Below, in pieces: positions 1-10,248 of a stretch of 64,000 nucleotides of DNA. The stretch covers positions 496,001 through 560,000 of the forward strand of contig JAKULF010000005.1 of assembly GCA_022661535.1 (NCBI GenBank), in the 5' to 3' direction. The DNA comes from Eutypa lata (Eukaryota; Ascomycota; Sordariomycetes; Xylariales; Diatrypaceae). The notes under the pieces were generated by a model. That model did not search any database, had not been told where the DNA came from, and worked only from the letters and a program-made list of their open reading frames with translations. Each line of letters opens with the position of its first letter. The stretch's first letter is position 1. A program made the position numbers and the translations under genes.

Positions 1-79
1 CTTCCCTTTGTTTTATTTATAAAAATGAGTTTTCAAGTCACGGTTGGATCGCTGTATAACTAACCAACTAATGCTGCAG

Positions 80-949
80 TTCTTCGCCGCCGCTTTCATG
101 TCCTTCATGGCTGTCGCCTATGTGCCCGCTTTCCTGGAAGACCGCGCCCAGTACGTGAAGGAGCACCATAATGGGTTGTATGGTGCTACGGAGCTCATTG
201 TTTCGAATTTTCTGATTGGGGTTCCGTACCTGTGTAAGTTTTAGTTGAGCCTAAGTATACACGCGCCCCTATCCCTATAGCTCGGTCTACTGAGACCTCA
301 AACACCTATTTAAAGAAAGGGGGAAGGAGAGAGAGAGCCAATACTAACCCATATGCATACACAACACACAGTCTTCATCTCCGTCCTCTTCTCCGGTATA
401 TCCTACTACCTGATCAACCTGCGCCCAGACGCATCCGCCTTCTTCGTGTGGGTGCTCTGGCTCTTCCTGGACCTCCTGGCGGCCGAGTCCCTCGTGGTGT
501 TCTTCACGTCGCTGTTCCCGTCGTTCGTCGTGAGCCTGGCCCTCGTCGCCTTCGCCAACGGCCTCTGGATGTCCGTCGGCGGCTTCCTGGTCCAGCCCAC
601 CATCCTCAACGTCTTCTACCGCTACGTCTTCCACTACTGGGATTACCAGAAGTGGGTCTTTGAGGGGATGATGGTCAACGAGTTCGGCGGCGGTCGCGTC
701 TACGAGTGCGCGAAGGTGACGACGACGACGACGACGACGGGTTTGGCCTCCTCGGATGGGGCCAGGGAAACGTGCGCTTGCATGTGGCAGACGGAGCTGG
801 CCGATCGTTGCCAGATCGCCGGACAGGGCGTTCTCGATCAGTATGGCTACCAGCCCGGTCACATGGGCCGGAACGTCGGGATCATGTTGGGGATCGTGGC
901 GGGATATCGGATCGCGGCTTGGATTGTGCTAAAATTGCGCAAGTCATGA
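80..949 (+). CDS. ABCG-type (PDR/white-brown) transporter, C-terminal part, cut by window edge
   Basis: This is the last part of an ABC half- or full-transporter of the G subfamily, which exports lipids or drugs across the plasma membrane. Visible exons are 80-233 and 372-949, with a GTAAGT...CAG intron at 234-371; a further intron ends at 79 (ctgcag), so the gene starts upstream of the window. The peptide has the ABC2-membrane hallmarks: a start near MAVAYVPAFLEDRAQYVKE, the family's Ex2R-type segment, then VPYLFFISVLFSGISYYL and several more hydrophobic helices. It next has a Cys-containing extracellular loop (MVNEFGGGRVYECAKV...CMWQTE) and a final helix ending in KLRKS. The loop contains a run of threonines coded by ACG repeats (about 718-738), which is unusual and probably an expanded microsatellite. 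The NBD is outside the window, so the substrate cannot be judged. Confidence 0.85.
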
Positions 950-1451
950 GAGGACGTTCCTGTAAGTAGTACTATATAGATGTGGCGTAGGAACATATGT
1001 ATGCTTTGTAAGGATGTCCTTTCTTGCCAATGAGGCCCGAATATCTATTTACACGTACTATAAAACAAAACAAGCATCTGACAATTGATCCTTTGCATCA
1101 TCCATAATCAATATATCTATCAGAATCATATGTAATGGCAATGTAAGCGCCAGACACCTCGCCAGGAAGAAGAAGATGAATGAAACAGGTCCTGATAGTT
1201 GCTCCTACCCCCATACCTAATATTTGCCTCCAAGTTCCATACACCAGTCATATGGTAACAGGTTTTATCCTTCGTCCAGACGCCCCTTACTATAGTATAG
1301 TTCAGATTAAATCCCAAGCGAGCCCCTTTTTTCAAAAAGTTACAAACCATCCCAGATATCAACCGTCACAATAAGCCTTATCTCTACGCCCAGCCCAGTC
1401 CAGCCCAACCCAACCCAACCTAAACCCAAAATCCAAAGCCCAAAACCAACA
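950..1451. other. Intergenic, convergent 3' ends
   Basis: Spacer between the ABCG gene (+) and the PAN-domain gene (-). It is AT-rich with no open frame that looks coding. The short direct repeats near 1390-1430 (cccaacccaaccc type) are low complexity. Confidence 0.5.
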
Positions 1452-2797
1452 TCAATCCACATCCTGCAGCCGCGCAGCATACCACTGCGGGCTATTATTC
1501 GGCTGGCCCAGCTGGCTCTTCAGCCAGCAGGTCCAGGTGCCCTCGAAGTCGCCGTAGCCGACGCCGACGCACTCGGCGCGCGCCCCGCACAGGTCGAGGC
1601 ACTCGGCCATGGTGTCGACCCCCTTGCGCTGCGTGATGTCCTTGGCGCCATCGTTCGAGCTGTAGTCGTGCCCGCACTCGACGTTGAACGCCTTGCTCGG
1701 CGACGACGATGCCGCGAGGTACACCGTGTTGTTGTTCTGCGGGCACGTCACCGGCGCCGAGACCAGCGTCCCCGTGAAGCTCGGCGTCGGCGCGCTCTGC
1801 GTGCTGGTTGCCGTTGCGTTTGATGATGATGTGTCGCTAGGGGATGGGGGAGGTTCGTGTTAGCTGATTACATAAATATATCCCACGTAGATATGTCTGG
1901 GTATGAGTCGGGGTCTAGGACTGGGGGGCTGGTGGATTGGGGTATAAACGTTGTGTTTTATAGGTAATTAGGTAATGATTGGGTGCTGAGAGAGCGAGCG
2001 CCAGGGGGTTGCGCTTGTGGGTATGCATGACGCCAGAAAATACCCCATAGCTAACTACCAAGCTGACGTGAGCTGGGTAGCTTCTCTTGGCTCCCTCCCA
2101 AAGGTCTAGTAACTTGTGACAAGAAGGTGTTGATATGTTTTTATGTACGTAGTGCAATGCAATGTGCAGAAGAAAGGGGGAAAAAAAAACTACTGCGCGA
2201 CGCATCTCTATGCAGCTAACTAACGGCGTGTCTTTGAAAAGGGAAGCCGGGATGTTATAGCACCTGGCTATGTAAGTAGTTTACTTACCTCGGAGTGGAG
2301 TGGTTCATCGCCAGGCCCACACCGACGCCCGTGGCGATCCCCAACACCAGCAGAAAACAGGCGACGGCGACGAGGATATAGAAGGAATTGCGCTTTACGC
2401 CGCAGATCCGCGGCCCCTGGTTCTGCGACGGCAAGGTGCGCGCGGGCAGCGAGTGCGGATACCCGCTAGAGGGAACATCGGTGCCTACGTTGCTTCCGGC
2501 GTATTTGTCGCTGAAGGGCGATTTGGGCGGCACCGGCGGCGGTATCGTCATCATCGCCGGGTCCTGCGCCCAGTAAATGGGTTGTCCAGCAGCGGCGGCG
2601 GCGGCGGCGGCAGCAGCATCACTCGGGTAGCCTGCTGCTGGCCATTGGTATATTGGATATTGCGGATATTGCTGTTGCTGTTGCGATGGCGGATACACAT
2701 TACCGTTACCATTGTACGTACCGTATTCCGACCCTTGCTGCTGCTGCTGCTGTTCTTGTGGTTCTTGTGCTTGTATTGGGCGTAGTTGATACGACAT
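1452..2797 (-). CDS. Single-pass membrane protein with C-terminal PAN/apple domain
   Basis: Exons are 2797-2289 and 1836-1452 (minus strand), with a GTAAGT...CTAG intron of 452 bp; together they code 297 residues. The N-terminal half is cytoplasm-like and low complexity: polyQ runs, an 11-residue polyalanine stretch, and PPPVPPKSPF (SH3-ligand type). One transmembrane helix (about residues 140-165, FYILVAVACFLLVLGIATGV) is followed by a Ser/Thr-rich stalk. The C-terminus is a Cys-rich module (TCPQ...VECGHDY...CLDLCG...CVGVGY...TCWLK) with the spacing of fungal PAN/apple domains, which bind proteins or carbohydrates outside the cell. This layout recurs in Pezizomycotina, but no function is established. 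The ATG at 2797 is preferred over the GTG two codons upstream. The intron is long for a fungus but has consensus ends and keeps the frame. Confidence 0.8.
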
Positions 2798-4499
2798 AGT
2801 CACCTATATACTCAAGAAACTATGTGTCGTACTAGAGGCGTGTATATCGATGAAATTGCTGTATTAGCTCGTGGTGGTGGTAGTGGTAAACTCCCGGCGC
2901 GGCTGTGCTGCCATGATCATGGCGAGATAATAGAAGTAACCACATAGGTAAGGTGGAAAAAGAGCGAAACAAGCAACAGCGGATCTGGCTTGGTTTTGTG
3001 ATCTTCGATGGAGTTTTCCGGCCCTACTGCAAGGCTGCTCAGGGGGCAAACCCTGAGGGGTTGCTTACAGTCGCAGTGTATGTAAGTACGAAGGATTCCT
3101 TTTCCCTTCCAAGCCCTTCAAGCCCTTCTATCCAAACCTGCACTTTCCAGGGCCCTTTTTTTTTGCATTTAGTTACATGGCTGACATGCATGCATGAATG
3201 AAAGCCCATGACTGATCCGCAAAGAAACCTACTACATGCCTACATAGTTAGCTGGGACTACCTGGGTTGGGGGCCGTCGAGTGGCGCCAAGTGCTTACTC
3301 TATTTCAGGGGGCCCCCCCATTATCAGCTTTTGCGGCAGGTCCGTTACTTGCTCCTGTATGCAGGTAACCGTCGAAACATCACCGCATATGCATGTTACT
3401 TATGTATGTAACTATAGCAGACAAGATACTCTACGATGTGACACTCTGGAAAGTGTTCGTCGAATAGCTGGCTATGGTTTCATAGGTCGATTATCAATTT
3501 GATACTCGATCCTCAATTTTCTGAAACCTCGCAATCGCACGAATCAGCATTGTCCATTTAGTTAACTAGCCTCTACTATGTAGGTTGAGATTAGCTAACT
3601 AATGACATTTCATTGTAGGTATTGTATTGTACGAGATCACCCCATTCCCGCGGAGTCGGCTGGTGGGTAAGGACATGCTGTAAGCTGACCCAGCTGAGCC
3701 GATAGTGGATCTTCCCCGACGCCCATTTTTAACTGGGCGGTTATTGACAAGTTATTACAGTGATAAATAGACATTCGAACTCAGCCCTATAAGCCCAAAT
3801 TGCCGAATGAATACGAGTTTTGGGTTCAATTGATTAACGAATTACTTGATGCGTAGAAGGATGCCGCCGACCCTCCTTAACTTCTTGCTTAAAGAAGGAA
3901 GACGTAGCAAGGGTAACAAATGCAGTAACCACATCTTTAAATACCGAGATGTAAAGGAGTAAACCAATTTAAATAGGAAGATTTTAAATAAAATAAAAAT
4001 CTTCCAAGAACAAGGATTAATGATGAAATCTTGACGGTCGTGTGAAGATGTAAACAAGCATTCAGAAAGGAGAGCTGCTAGAATACCTACGATCTTCTTG
4101 AAATGGCTGGTTAAGAATAGACCACTTAATTTCCGGCCTTGGGTTTATATGTGTTCTTTCAAGTTATGTAGTTTTATTCGGTTATACATAACCTTTTAGC
4201 ACCGGTGGCAAGCTGGCGGACTAATTTTGGCGGGAGGGGAAGGGGGTATCACGTAGTTCAGAACGAATGATTCTGTGTTTTTTGGAAAAGTGCAGGATTA
4301 ACTATAGAAACTCATCATATTATTGTCTTGGCTAGGTAGTTTAGAGCTAGTTGCGGAGCACAGCCCAGGCCCATCTTTGACCCATGGGAAGTCTATCCCG
4401 TCCGCCCCCAAATCTACCCCATCACCTTTTCTTCGAGTTCTACAGGGCTAGTTAGTCTCACATCAAGAAAGTGCTAACTACCGCTTCCGAAGTAGGTAG
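2798..4499. other. Intergenic 1.7 kb
   Basis: Divergent spacer between the PAN gene (-) and the Zn2Cys6 gene (+). I found no coding-like frame. It has pyrimidine-rich and AT-rich patches, including an AT-rich part at 3940-4020, and no obvious repeat. Confidence 0.5.
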
Positions 4500-5808
4500 A
4501 TGGCAAGAATTGGACACAAGAAGTCCCGTGGCGGTTGTTCCCGCTGCAAGCAGAGGAAAATTAAGGTGAGCCAGCAGGGACTAGGTACTACCCAGTAATA
4601 GTTATGTTGGCCATGATCAACTAACATTCCGCCAGTGCGATGAGAAGCGCCCTTGCGGTGCCTGCGTCAAGCACGATATCTACTGTAGCTTAAGCCCGTC
4701 ATCCGCTGTGGATCCGTGTTCAAATGCCGGCCAAGTCAATCCCAATCCCGGATTAGAGCGCCAAGGAAACGAGATCGTGGCTGCTGTCGTCCGCCAGCCT
4801 GCTCTGACGATACCGTCAACAGTACAAGCAAAAGCAGACTCCCACTTCTCACCGTTCTCATGCGTGTCTAACCATGGCGCTACATCCAAATTCGAATCAC
4901 CACCTGGTTGGACCGTGGATCTGGGTCTGATGAACCACTACACGTCCCTCACTTCATCCACCCTTCCGGGAGCGGATCGCCGTACCTGGCAGCGGGAGGT
5001 ACCGACGGAGGCGGTCGCGCACCCGTTCCTCATGCATCAGGTTCTCGCCGTCTCGGCGTTTCACCTCGCGAGCCTGGACCCGTCGCAAAGCCAGACGCAT
5101 CTCTCCCGGGCTTTCCAGCACCAGCACCACGCCATCTGCGGGATCAAGGCGGAGGTCTCTGACATCACTCCTAGCAACTGTCATGCACTCTTCGCCGCCT
5201 CGTCACTATTGTTCATTGGCGCCTTCGCTTCTTCCACGCAGGCAACGACGGGTGGGACTAGCCAGCGAGAGGTGAACAGCATCTTGGATATCTTCACTCT
5301 TGTCCGAGGCGTCATCGCCATCCTGAGCTCGTCTAAAGAGATCATCCGACACGGCATATTCGGAGAGTTCATGCAGTGCAATGACCCACCGGCACGGACG
5401 GGGCTATTGAGCTTGTTGCTAGAGAGGCTTCCTCGAATTCGCGAGAGTCTCGCCGCGAACCCCATGAGCCACGAGGCCCAGGCTCTGGTGGAGGAAGCAA
5501 TCGTTGGCCTGCGAGAGAGTGTTGAAAGGGCTTCGACCAGATCTCCTGAGCTGACCGTCGCTGTCGTTTGGCCAACAACCCTCAGCGATGGCTTTCTGGC
5601 ATTGCTGCGCGTGCACCACCCGGCTGCTCTTGTCGTGGTTGCACATTACTGCGCAGTCCTCCACGTTGTAGGGTCAGAGTTCTGGTTCATCAGAGGTTGG
5701 GGCCGCCGCCTCATCGACGCCATAGCTGAATCTCTCGTGCCCTGCTGGCGCGAGGTGATTCGGTGGCCGCTGGATTTCATCAAATCAAGTGAGGCTTCTG
5801 GATCCTAG
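4500..5808 (+). CDS. Zn2Cys6 fungal transcription factor (UPC2-like layout)
   Basis: Exons 4500-4565 and 4636-5808 (intron GTGAGC...CCAG, 70 bp) give 412 residues. The N-terminus is a complete binuclear zinc cluster: Cys13-x2-Cys16-x6-Cys23-x5-Cys29-x2-Cys32-x6-Cys39 (from GCSRCKQRKIK to KHDIYC). The intron falls inside the cluster just before the third Cys, a very common position in this family. The GHKKSRGGC lead-in, and a middle region around GLMNHYTSLTSSTL and HPFLMHQVLAVSAFHLASL, match the short factors related to sterol-uptake regulator Upc2, whose C-terminal region resembles the fungal-specific regulatory domain. It should act in the nucleus as a DNA-binding activator or repressor; the target genes are unknown. 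The nearest candidates are the kelch and oxidoreductase genes to its right, but nothing in the sequence links them. Confidence 0.88.
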
Positions 5809-6258
5809 GGATAGGACGCATTCCTTGAAGAGAAGATCCGAATTTCCTGGACACCATGCATCCAGGCACAAATTCACATAAAAGAGTCGATAGGCACGGC
5901 TAGACAGTCTCTATTGGCCAATAGGCCTGAAACTTGGGTATATGACCTATATTTAGGGAGGCCTGCAGCGCTCCGGGCTTCCCTGACCTTCTACGTAGCA
6001 CCCGCCCATCCTTGCATCGTCTACAGCTAACACACATTGCTTTCAAACCCCCCTGTCGCGCGATCCGTGCAGAGAATACAGAATAATCAGCTTGATTAAC
6101 GAAGCCAACAGCTATTAAGTAGGAGGAAAATCTGCTTAGATACATGATCAGCTAGGTTGCCCTATGCTGCGACATCTACTACTCCAACTACCGAGCCAGT
6201 CCACTGTCCAGCGCCCTACGCAAGAAATGGACCCCCAACAGGCAGTGGAGTTCCCCCT
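5809..6258. other. Intergenic, convergent
   Basis: Spacer between the 3' ends of the transcription factor (+) and the kelch gene (-). Nothing coding or repetitive was recognised. Confidence 0.5.
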
Positions 6259-7320
6259 CTAGAATAGCCTCGGACTGCCAGGAACAAATGCCTCCATGTA
6301 ATCGACAATACCAAAGTCCCGAATGCCACCGCCGGGCGTATAAATCTTCCCATCCAGCGTGACGGCTGCCATGCCGTGGCGCGGGGTGTTCATGGGCTGC
6401 AGCCGCTGCCAGCAATCCCCTTGGATATCATAAACCTCCGTCTCGTTGAAGACAAAGCCAGACTCCGGCGCGGTGTTTCCCTCCCCGCCGAACGTGTAGA
6501 TCTTGTCCCCAAGAATGGCCACGGAGACACCACCACGAGGTGTCGGCATCGATGCGAGCGAACTCCACCGGAGAGTCTTCAGATTGAGCGCAAACACGGT
6601 GCCTCGAACGTTTACCTGACCGAGGAAGCGGCCGCCCACGACGTAGAAGTGGTGTCCGACGACGCCGCCACCCGCGTGCTCGCGACCCTCTGGGAGGCTG
6701 GGAAGGGTTGCCCACTTCCTGGTTTTGGTGTTGAAGGACGATACGATGTCGACGGTTTCCTGGAGCCCGTCGGGCGTCAGCTCCAACAGCCGTATGCCGC
6801 CCGCCACGATAATCGTGTCGCCCGTGACGCCGAGAATCGAGCTCCCCCTCTCCGTGCCCGCCGGCATGGGCGGCAGCTCGGCCCACCCGTCCGTCGCGGG
6901 GTCGTACACGTAAGAGTTGGGAAGCCCCCGGAAGACCGCTCCGCCGGAGAGCCCCCCCAGCACGTAGATCTTGCCGTTGACGGCGGCCGCGTTGGCATGG
7001 TTCATGGGGATAGGCAGCGGCGTGGCGTACGACCAGGAATCCTCCTGCACGTCGTACACCTCTACCGAGTTGATGGTAGAAACGCCGGTCGGCTGGCTCG
7101 CATCCGGCTCGATGCCCGCAATGACGTAGATTTTGCCGTCAAGAGCCACTGCGGTGTGTTCCTGTCGCTGTCCGCCTACCAGTGGCTGGAGCGTTTCCCA
7201 TTTTTCACTCGTGGTAGTAGGAGCGCAGTGGGAGGGCGGAGGGGAAGGGGCGCATGCTGCTTGGCGAAAGAGCAGCGGCAGTAGAGGGAGGGAGAGGGCG
7301 ATGAGTTTTCTAGGAAACAT
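6259..7320 (-). CDS. Secreted kelch-repeat protein
   Basis: Intronless, 353 residues. It begins with a signal peptide (MFPRKLIALSLPLLPLLF, cleavage probably after AACA), so it is probably secreted or enters the secretory pathway. The rest is a beta-propeller of about six kelch units, each with the GG doublet and a following aromatic: GKIYVIAG, GKIYVLGGLSGG, DTIIVAGG, HHFYVVGG, DKIYTFGGEG, GKIYTPGGG. Secreted kelch propellers of this size in ascomycetes are related to the galactose-oxidase propeller, but the copper-ligand region of galactose oxidase is not seen, so enzymatic activity should not be assumed. It is divergent from the oxidoreductase gene at 8507. Confidence 0.88.
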   Translation of the reverse strand: MFPRKLIALSLPLLPLLFRQAACAPSPPPSHCAPTTTSEKWETLQPLVGGQRQEHTAVALDGKIYVIAGIEPDASQPTGVSTINSVEVYDVQEDSWSYATPLPIPMNHANAAAVNGKIYVLGGLSGGAVFRGLPNSYVYDPATDGWAELPPMPAGTERGSSILGVTGDTIIVAGGIRLLELTPDGLQETVDIVSSFNTKTRKWATLPSLPEGREHAGGGVVGHHFYVVGGRFLGQVNVRGTVFALNLKTLRWSSLASMPTPRGGVSVAILGDKIYTFGGEGNTAPESGFVFNETEVYDIQGDCWQRLQPMNTPRHGMAAVTLDGKIYTPGGGIRDFGIVDYMEAFVPGSPRLF

Positions 7321-8506
7321 TTTGGTTCGAGAATGGAGGTGCTTGTGGGAGGTAAATGTGAGAAGCTGTGGTCCATATCATCGAGATTGCGATGGCCGCT
7401 GGCCACTTTATATTCCTCCCCCTCTTCCCATTCAAGAACAGAAACGACATACCGCCAACGGCCAAGCATCTAACATTAGAAAATACCAAGCAACTATTCG
7501 TATTAACTACTACAACAAGTTCCGCCAATTAATCCGCTCAACGTAGTAGCAACTAGTAGACATCGCATGCAGCAACGTCAAAGGTCACCGCCGTCGTTGG
7601 CCTAAATGGCAAACTAGACCCCATCCACTCTGCGGATCAATGCAGTACGGGTTCCAATGCATGCTATTGCTCTCCTCGACGAACCCGAGCCCGAAATCCC
7701 CCCTGTTCGGACGGCAATGTGCTTGCAAATCATCGAGCCGGTGCTGGGGGGTGGCAGTAAACGTGTGTTGCCTAATGCCCTGATTCGGGCTGTGAATTCT
7801 TGGCTGGATTAGTTAGTTACGTTGACATTGTAACAAGTTCGAGTACAGTCCTTGCTATGTATTAGTTATGCGGTTCGGATTACAATTGTGAATCAGGTTT
7901 CCTATCTAACTACTCTCGATTTTGGTTCTTCGCCCTTATCAAGCAAAAGACGAGTCCGAAACTCGATTGCGGAGTCGACACTTTGCGAAGAGATTAACCA
8001 TTGAAGACAGTTGGCCTCAACGCCCAGCTTAATATTATCTTTACAATAGCTACCACTCCCGGGACTTGATGAAATAATCTGTTTGTAAAGAATTAGTGAA
8101 GAAGATCTACGCGGCTACCAAGAATATCGAACTGGTGCTGGGAGATGACGTTACTATGCTATACTATACTATAGTGAATCCCCACACGATCGACAGGAGC
8201 CGAAAATGAATTAGCCAGTTAGAAGCAGCAGATGGGTACGTACTAGCTGGGGTAGCCCCCTGCTGGGGAATCCGAAACCGAGATTCGACGACGCTCTAGA
8301 ACCAACCCACAGCCCTATAATCCGAGTCAGGTACTCATGGCTCAGTGTATCAGTTGCTTGTCCGTTTGTTTAACTACCATCTTCCGAACCCAAAGAGCAG
8401 TTCGTTTTCTCCCCTTTCTTCGCCATGCATTTCCGATCTGTGTCCAATATCCAGTATCTCTCTTCTCTCCAACTAAATTGCCTTTCACCCCCAACCCCCT
8501 AACAAA
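7321..8506. promoter_or_regulatory. Divergent promoter region, kelch gene / oxidoreductase
   Basis: The 1.19 kb between the two start codons must carry both promoters. The 100 bp upstream of the oxidoreductase ATG is strongly C/T-rich, as is usual at fungal transcription starts. A short imperfect ctata repeat lies at about 8155-8173. No recognised operator was found. Confidence 0.45.
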
Positions 8507-9514
8507 ATGCAAGCTTGGCAGTACACGACCATCAAGGGCACATTGGAGAATTCCCTAACTCTCAACGAGAAAGCCACCCCTCCGGACGCAGCGTCGCTCC
8601 CGAAAGGCCATGTCCTAGTCGAAGTCATCAGCGCGGGCGTCAACCCGGTGGACTACAAGATAGTAGAGGTGCCGATATTCGGGCGGCTCATGAGCCAGCC
8701 GCCCGCCAGCCCCGGCCTCGACTTCTGCGGGCGCGTCCACGCCAAGCATCCCGCGGACGACTCGCTCACCGTGGGACAGCTCGTCTTCGGCGCCCTAAGC
8801 ATATCGGCGAAGCTCCCCAAGTTCGGCTCCCTCGGCCAGATCATGCTCGCGCCCCGCTCCCACCTCGCCGCGCTTCCCGAGGGCGTCCTGCCCGACGACG
8901 CGGCCGCCGTAGGCACGGCGGGCCTGACGGCCTTCCAGTCTCTCCCGCGGGACCTGGTCAAGCCCGGGGCGAAGATCTTCATCAACGGCGGCAGCGGCGG
9001 GGTGGGTTCCTTCGCGGTCCAGTTCGCAAAGGTCCTCGGCGCCCACGTCACGACGACTAGCTCCACGGCGAACGTGCCGCTCTGTCGCAGCCTCGGCGCC
9101 GACGAGGTCATCGACTACCGGCAGGTCGATGTCGTCGAGGCGCTGAAAGCCAAGGGGCAGGTTTTCGATCTGGCCGTCGATAACGTCGGGACGCCGGCCG
9201 GCCTGTACGAGCAGAGCGATGCTTTTTTAAAGCCCGGCGGAACGTTCATCCAGATCGCCATGCCGTCCATGGGCACCATGCTGCGCAGGAGTGTTGTCCC
9301 GGCGTGCCTCGGCGGCCCCAAGAGACTGTATCGGGTTGTAACGGTGTCCCCCAATCAGAAAGATCTAGACCAGATCGGTCGGTGGATGGCCGAAGGGAAG
9401 GTTCGCGCCCTGATAGACGAGAAGCTCGAGTGGGAAGATGCGCCGAAGGCTTTCGAGAAAGTAAGGGGCGGACGTACCAAGGGGAAGATTGTTGTTCATG
9501 TGAGCGGTGTATAA
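8507..9514 (+). CDS. Zinc-independent MDR oxidoreductase (quinone/enoyl reductase type)
   Basis: Intronless, 335 residues, the usual length for the medium-chain dehydrogenase/reductase family. The N-terminal GroES-like domain (VLVEVISAGVNPVDYKI, SPGLDFCGRV) is followed by a Rossmann domain with the nucleotide-binding GGSGGVGSFAVQFAKVLGA signature (about residue 164) and the SLGADEVIDYR strand typical of NADPH-dependent quinone reductases and enoyl reductases. The Cys/His zinc ligands of true alcohol dehydrogenases are missing. The fold reduces a quinone or an activated C=C bond using NAD(P)H. Close relatives include trans-acting enoyl reductases of polyketide pathways, but no polyketide synthase is in view, so a general detoxifying reductase is equally likely. 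Codon usage is GC-rich at third positions, unlike the flanks. Confidence 0.88.
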   Translation: MQAWQYTTIKGTLENSLTLNEKATPPDAASLPKGHVLVEVISAGVNPVDYKIVEVPIFGRLMSQPPASPGLDFCGRVHAKHPADDSLTVGQLVFGALSISAKLPKFGSLGQIMLAPRSHLAALPEGVLPDDAAAVGTAGLTAFQSLPRDLVKPGAKIFINGGSGGVGSFAVQFAKVLGAHVTTTSSTANVPLCRSLGADEVIDYRQVDVVEALKAKGQVFDLAVDNVGTPAGLYEQSDAFLKPGGTFIQIAMPSMGTMLRRSVVPACLGGPKRLYRVVTVSPNQKDLDQIGRWMAEGKVRALIDEKLEWEDAPKAFEKVRGGRTKGKIVVHVSGV

Positions 9515-9606
9515 ACAGGTTTACGGATGATCTTTATCGGAATTAATAAATTATATTATGTTTCTTGAGGTGCAAAATAAAATCCAGGTACCTAGTCCGT
9601 CCCCAA

Positions 9607-9694
9607 CTCTACGGGCCGCCTGTCCCGGTCTTACGGACCACTTTTCCCGGCTTTACGAACCACTTATTCCGACCTTACGGACCGCCCGTTTACT
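9607..9694. repeat. 22 bp degenerate tandem repeat, four units
   Basis: Four consecutive 22 bp units start at 9607, 9629, 9651 and 9673. Each contains a core like TTACGGACC followed by cccgg or a variant. Many differences between units are C/T or A/G transitions. It is GC-richer than the surrounding spacer. Confidence 0.75.
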
Positions 9695-10034
9695 TTAAAA
9701 CTCGGTAATTATCCTTCCGTATTTAGTTTGTGATGATGCTCTTAAGCCAAATGTTTTCTATATATATAACAATCATTAATAATGGGTCGTTAAGCTACAC
9801 CTAATAGCTACCGGTGGCGACCATTTGGTTGCCCGGCGTTGCAATGGTGGCGTTACTTGCCAGCCTGAATGGCAGGGCACTTTCTTGATTATGCCCCGTG
9901 GCGTATTGTACTCCGTAAGCATGGTAGTGTTGCATTGAGGCTGTAGTTAACTGCGGGACAGTACTGCTAGTCCAACGACTCCCCCGCCTATTCATCTCTC
10001 TTTTTCCCCTTACATCTTGTCTATCTTTTTCTAA

Positions 10035-10190
10035 GCTAGAACTGTGCCTTTATCCATCCTTAGTTCCTTGATTGATATATCTCTTCATGAGTTAGAACTA
10101 TACCTTTATTTATATGTAGTTCCTTGATTGATCTATCCTTTTATGAGCTAGAACTGTGCCTCTATCTATCTTTAATTTATTGGTTGACTT
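10035..10190. repeat. 56 bp tandem repeat, about 2.7 units, upstream of NLR start
   Basis: Units start at 10035, 10091 and 10147 (exact 56 bp spacing), each opening with GCTAGAACTGTGCC or GTTAGAACTATACC and carrying TAGTTCCTTGATTGAT. The middle unit differs from the first largely by C-to-T and G-to-A changes, a mild RIP-like pattern. The array ends about 60-100 bp upstream of the NLR start codon and so lies in its promoter or 5' UTR. Confidence 0.75.
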
Positions 10191-10248
10191 CTTCCGTCAA
10201 GGACCTTCATCGAGTGTCGACCACGATAAATTCCTAATATCCGAACCG

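Larger units (their letters stand above)
9515..10248. other. Intergenic with two tandem-repeat arrays
   Basis: This spacer between the oxidoreductase and the NLR-like gene holds a 22 bp repeat array and a 56 bp repeat array, listed separately. No protein is supported. Confidence 0.6.

Noticed and set aside
344..862. Minus-strand frame opposite the ABC transporter
   Set aside because: Arg/His/Glu-biased antisense shadow of a GC-rich coding exon.
3842..4057. Minus-strand frame of about 70 codons
   Set aside because: AT-driven composition, no start context, and no recognisable family.
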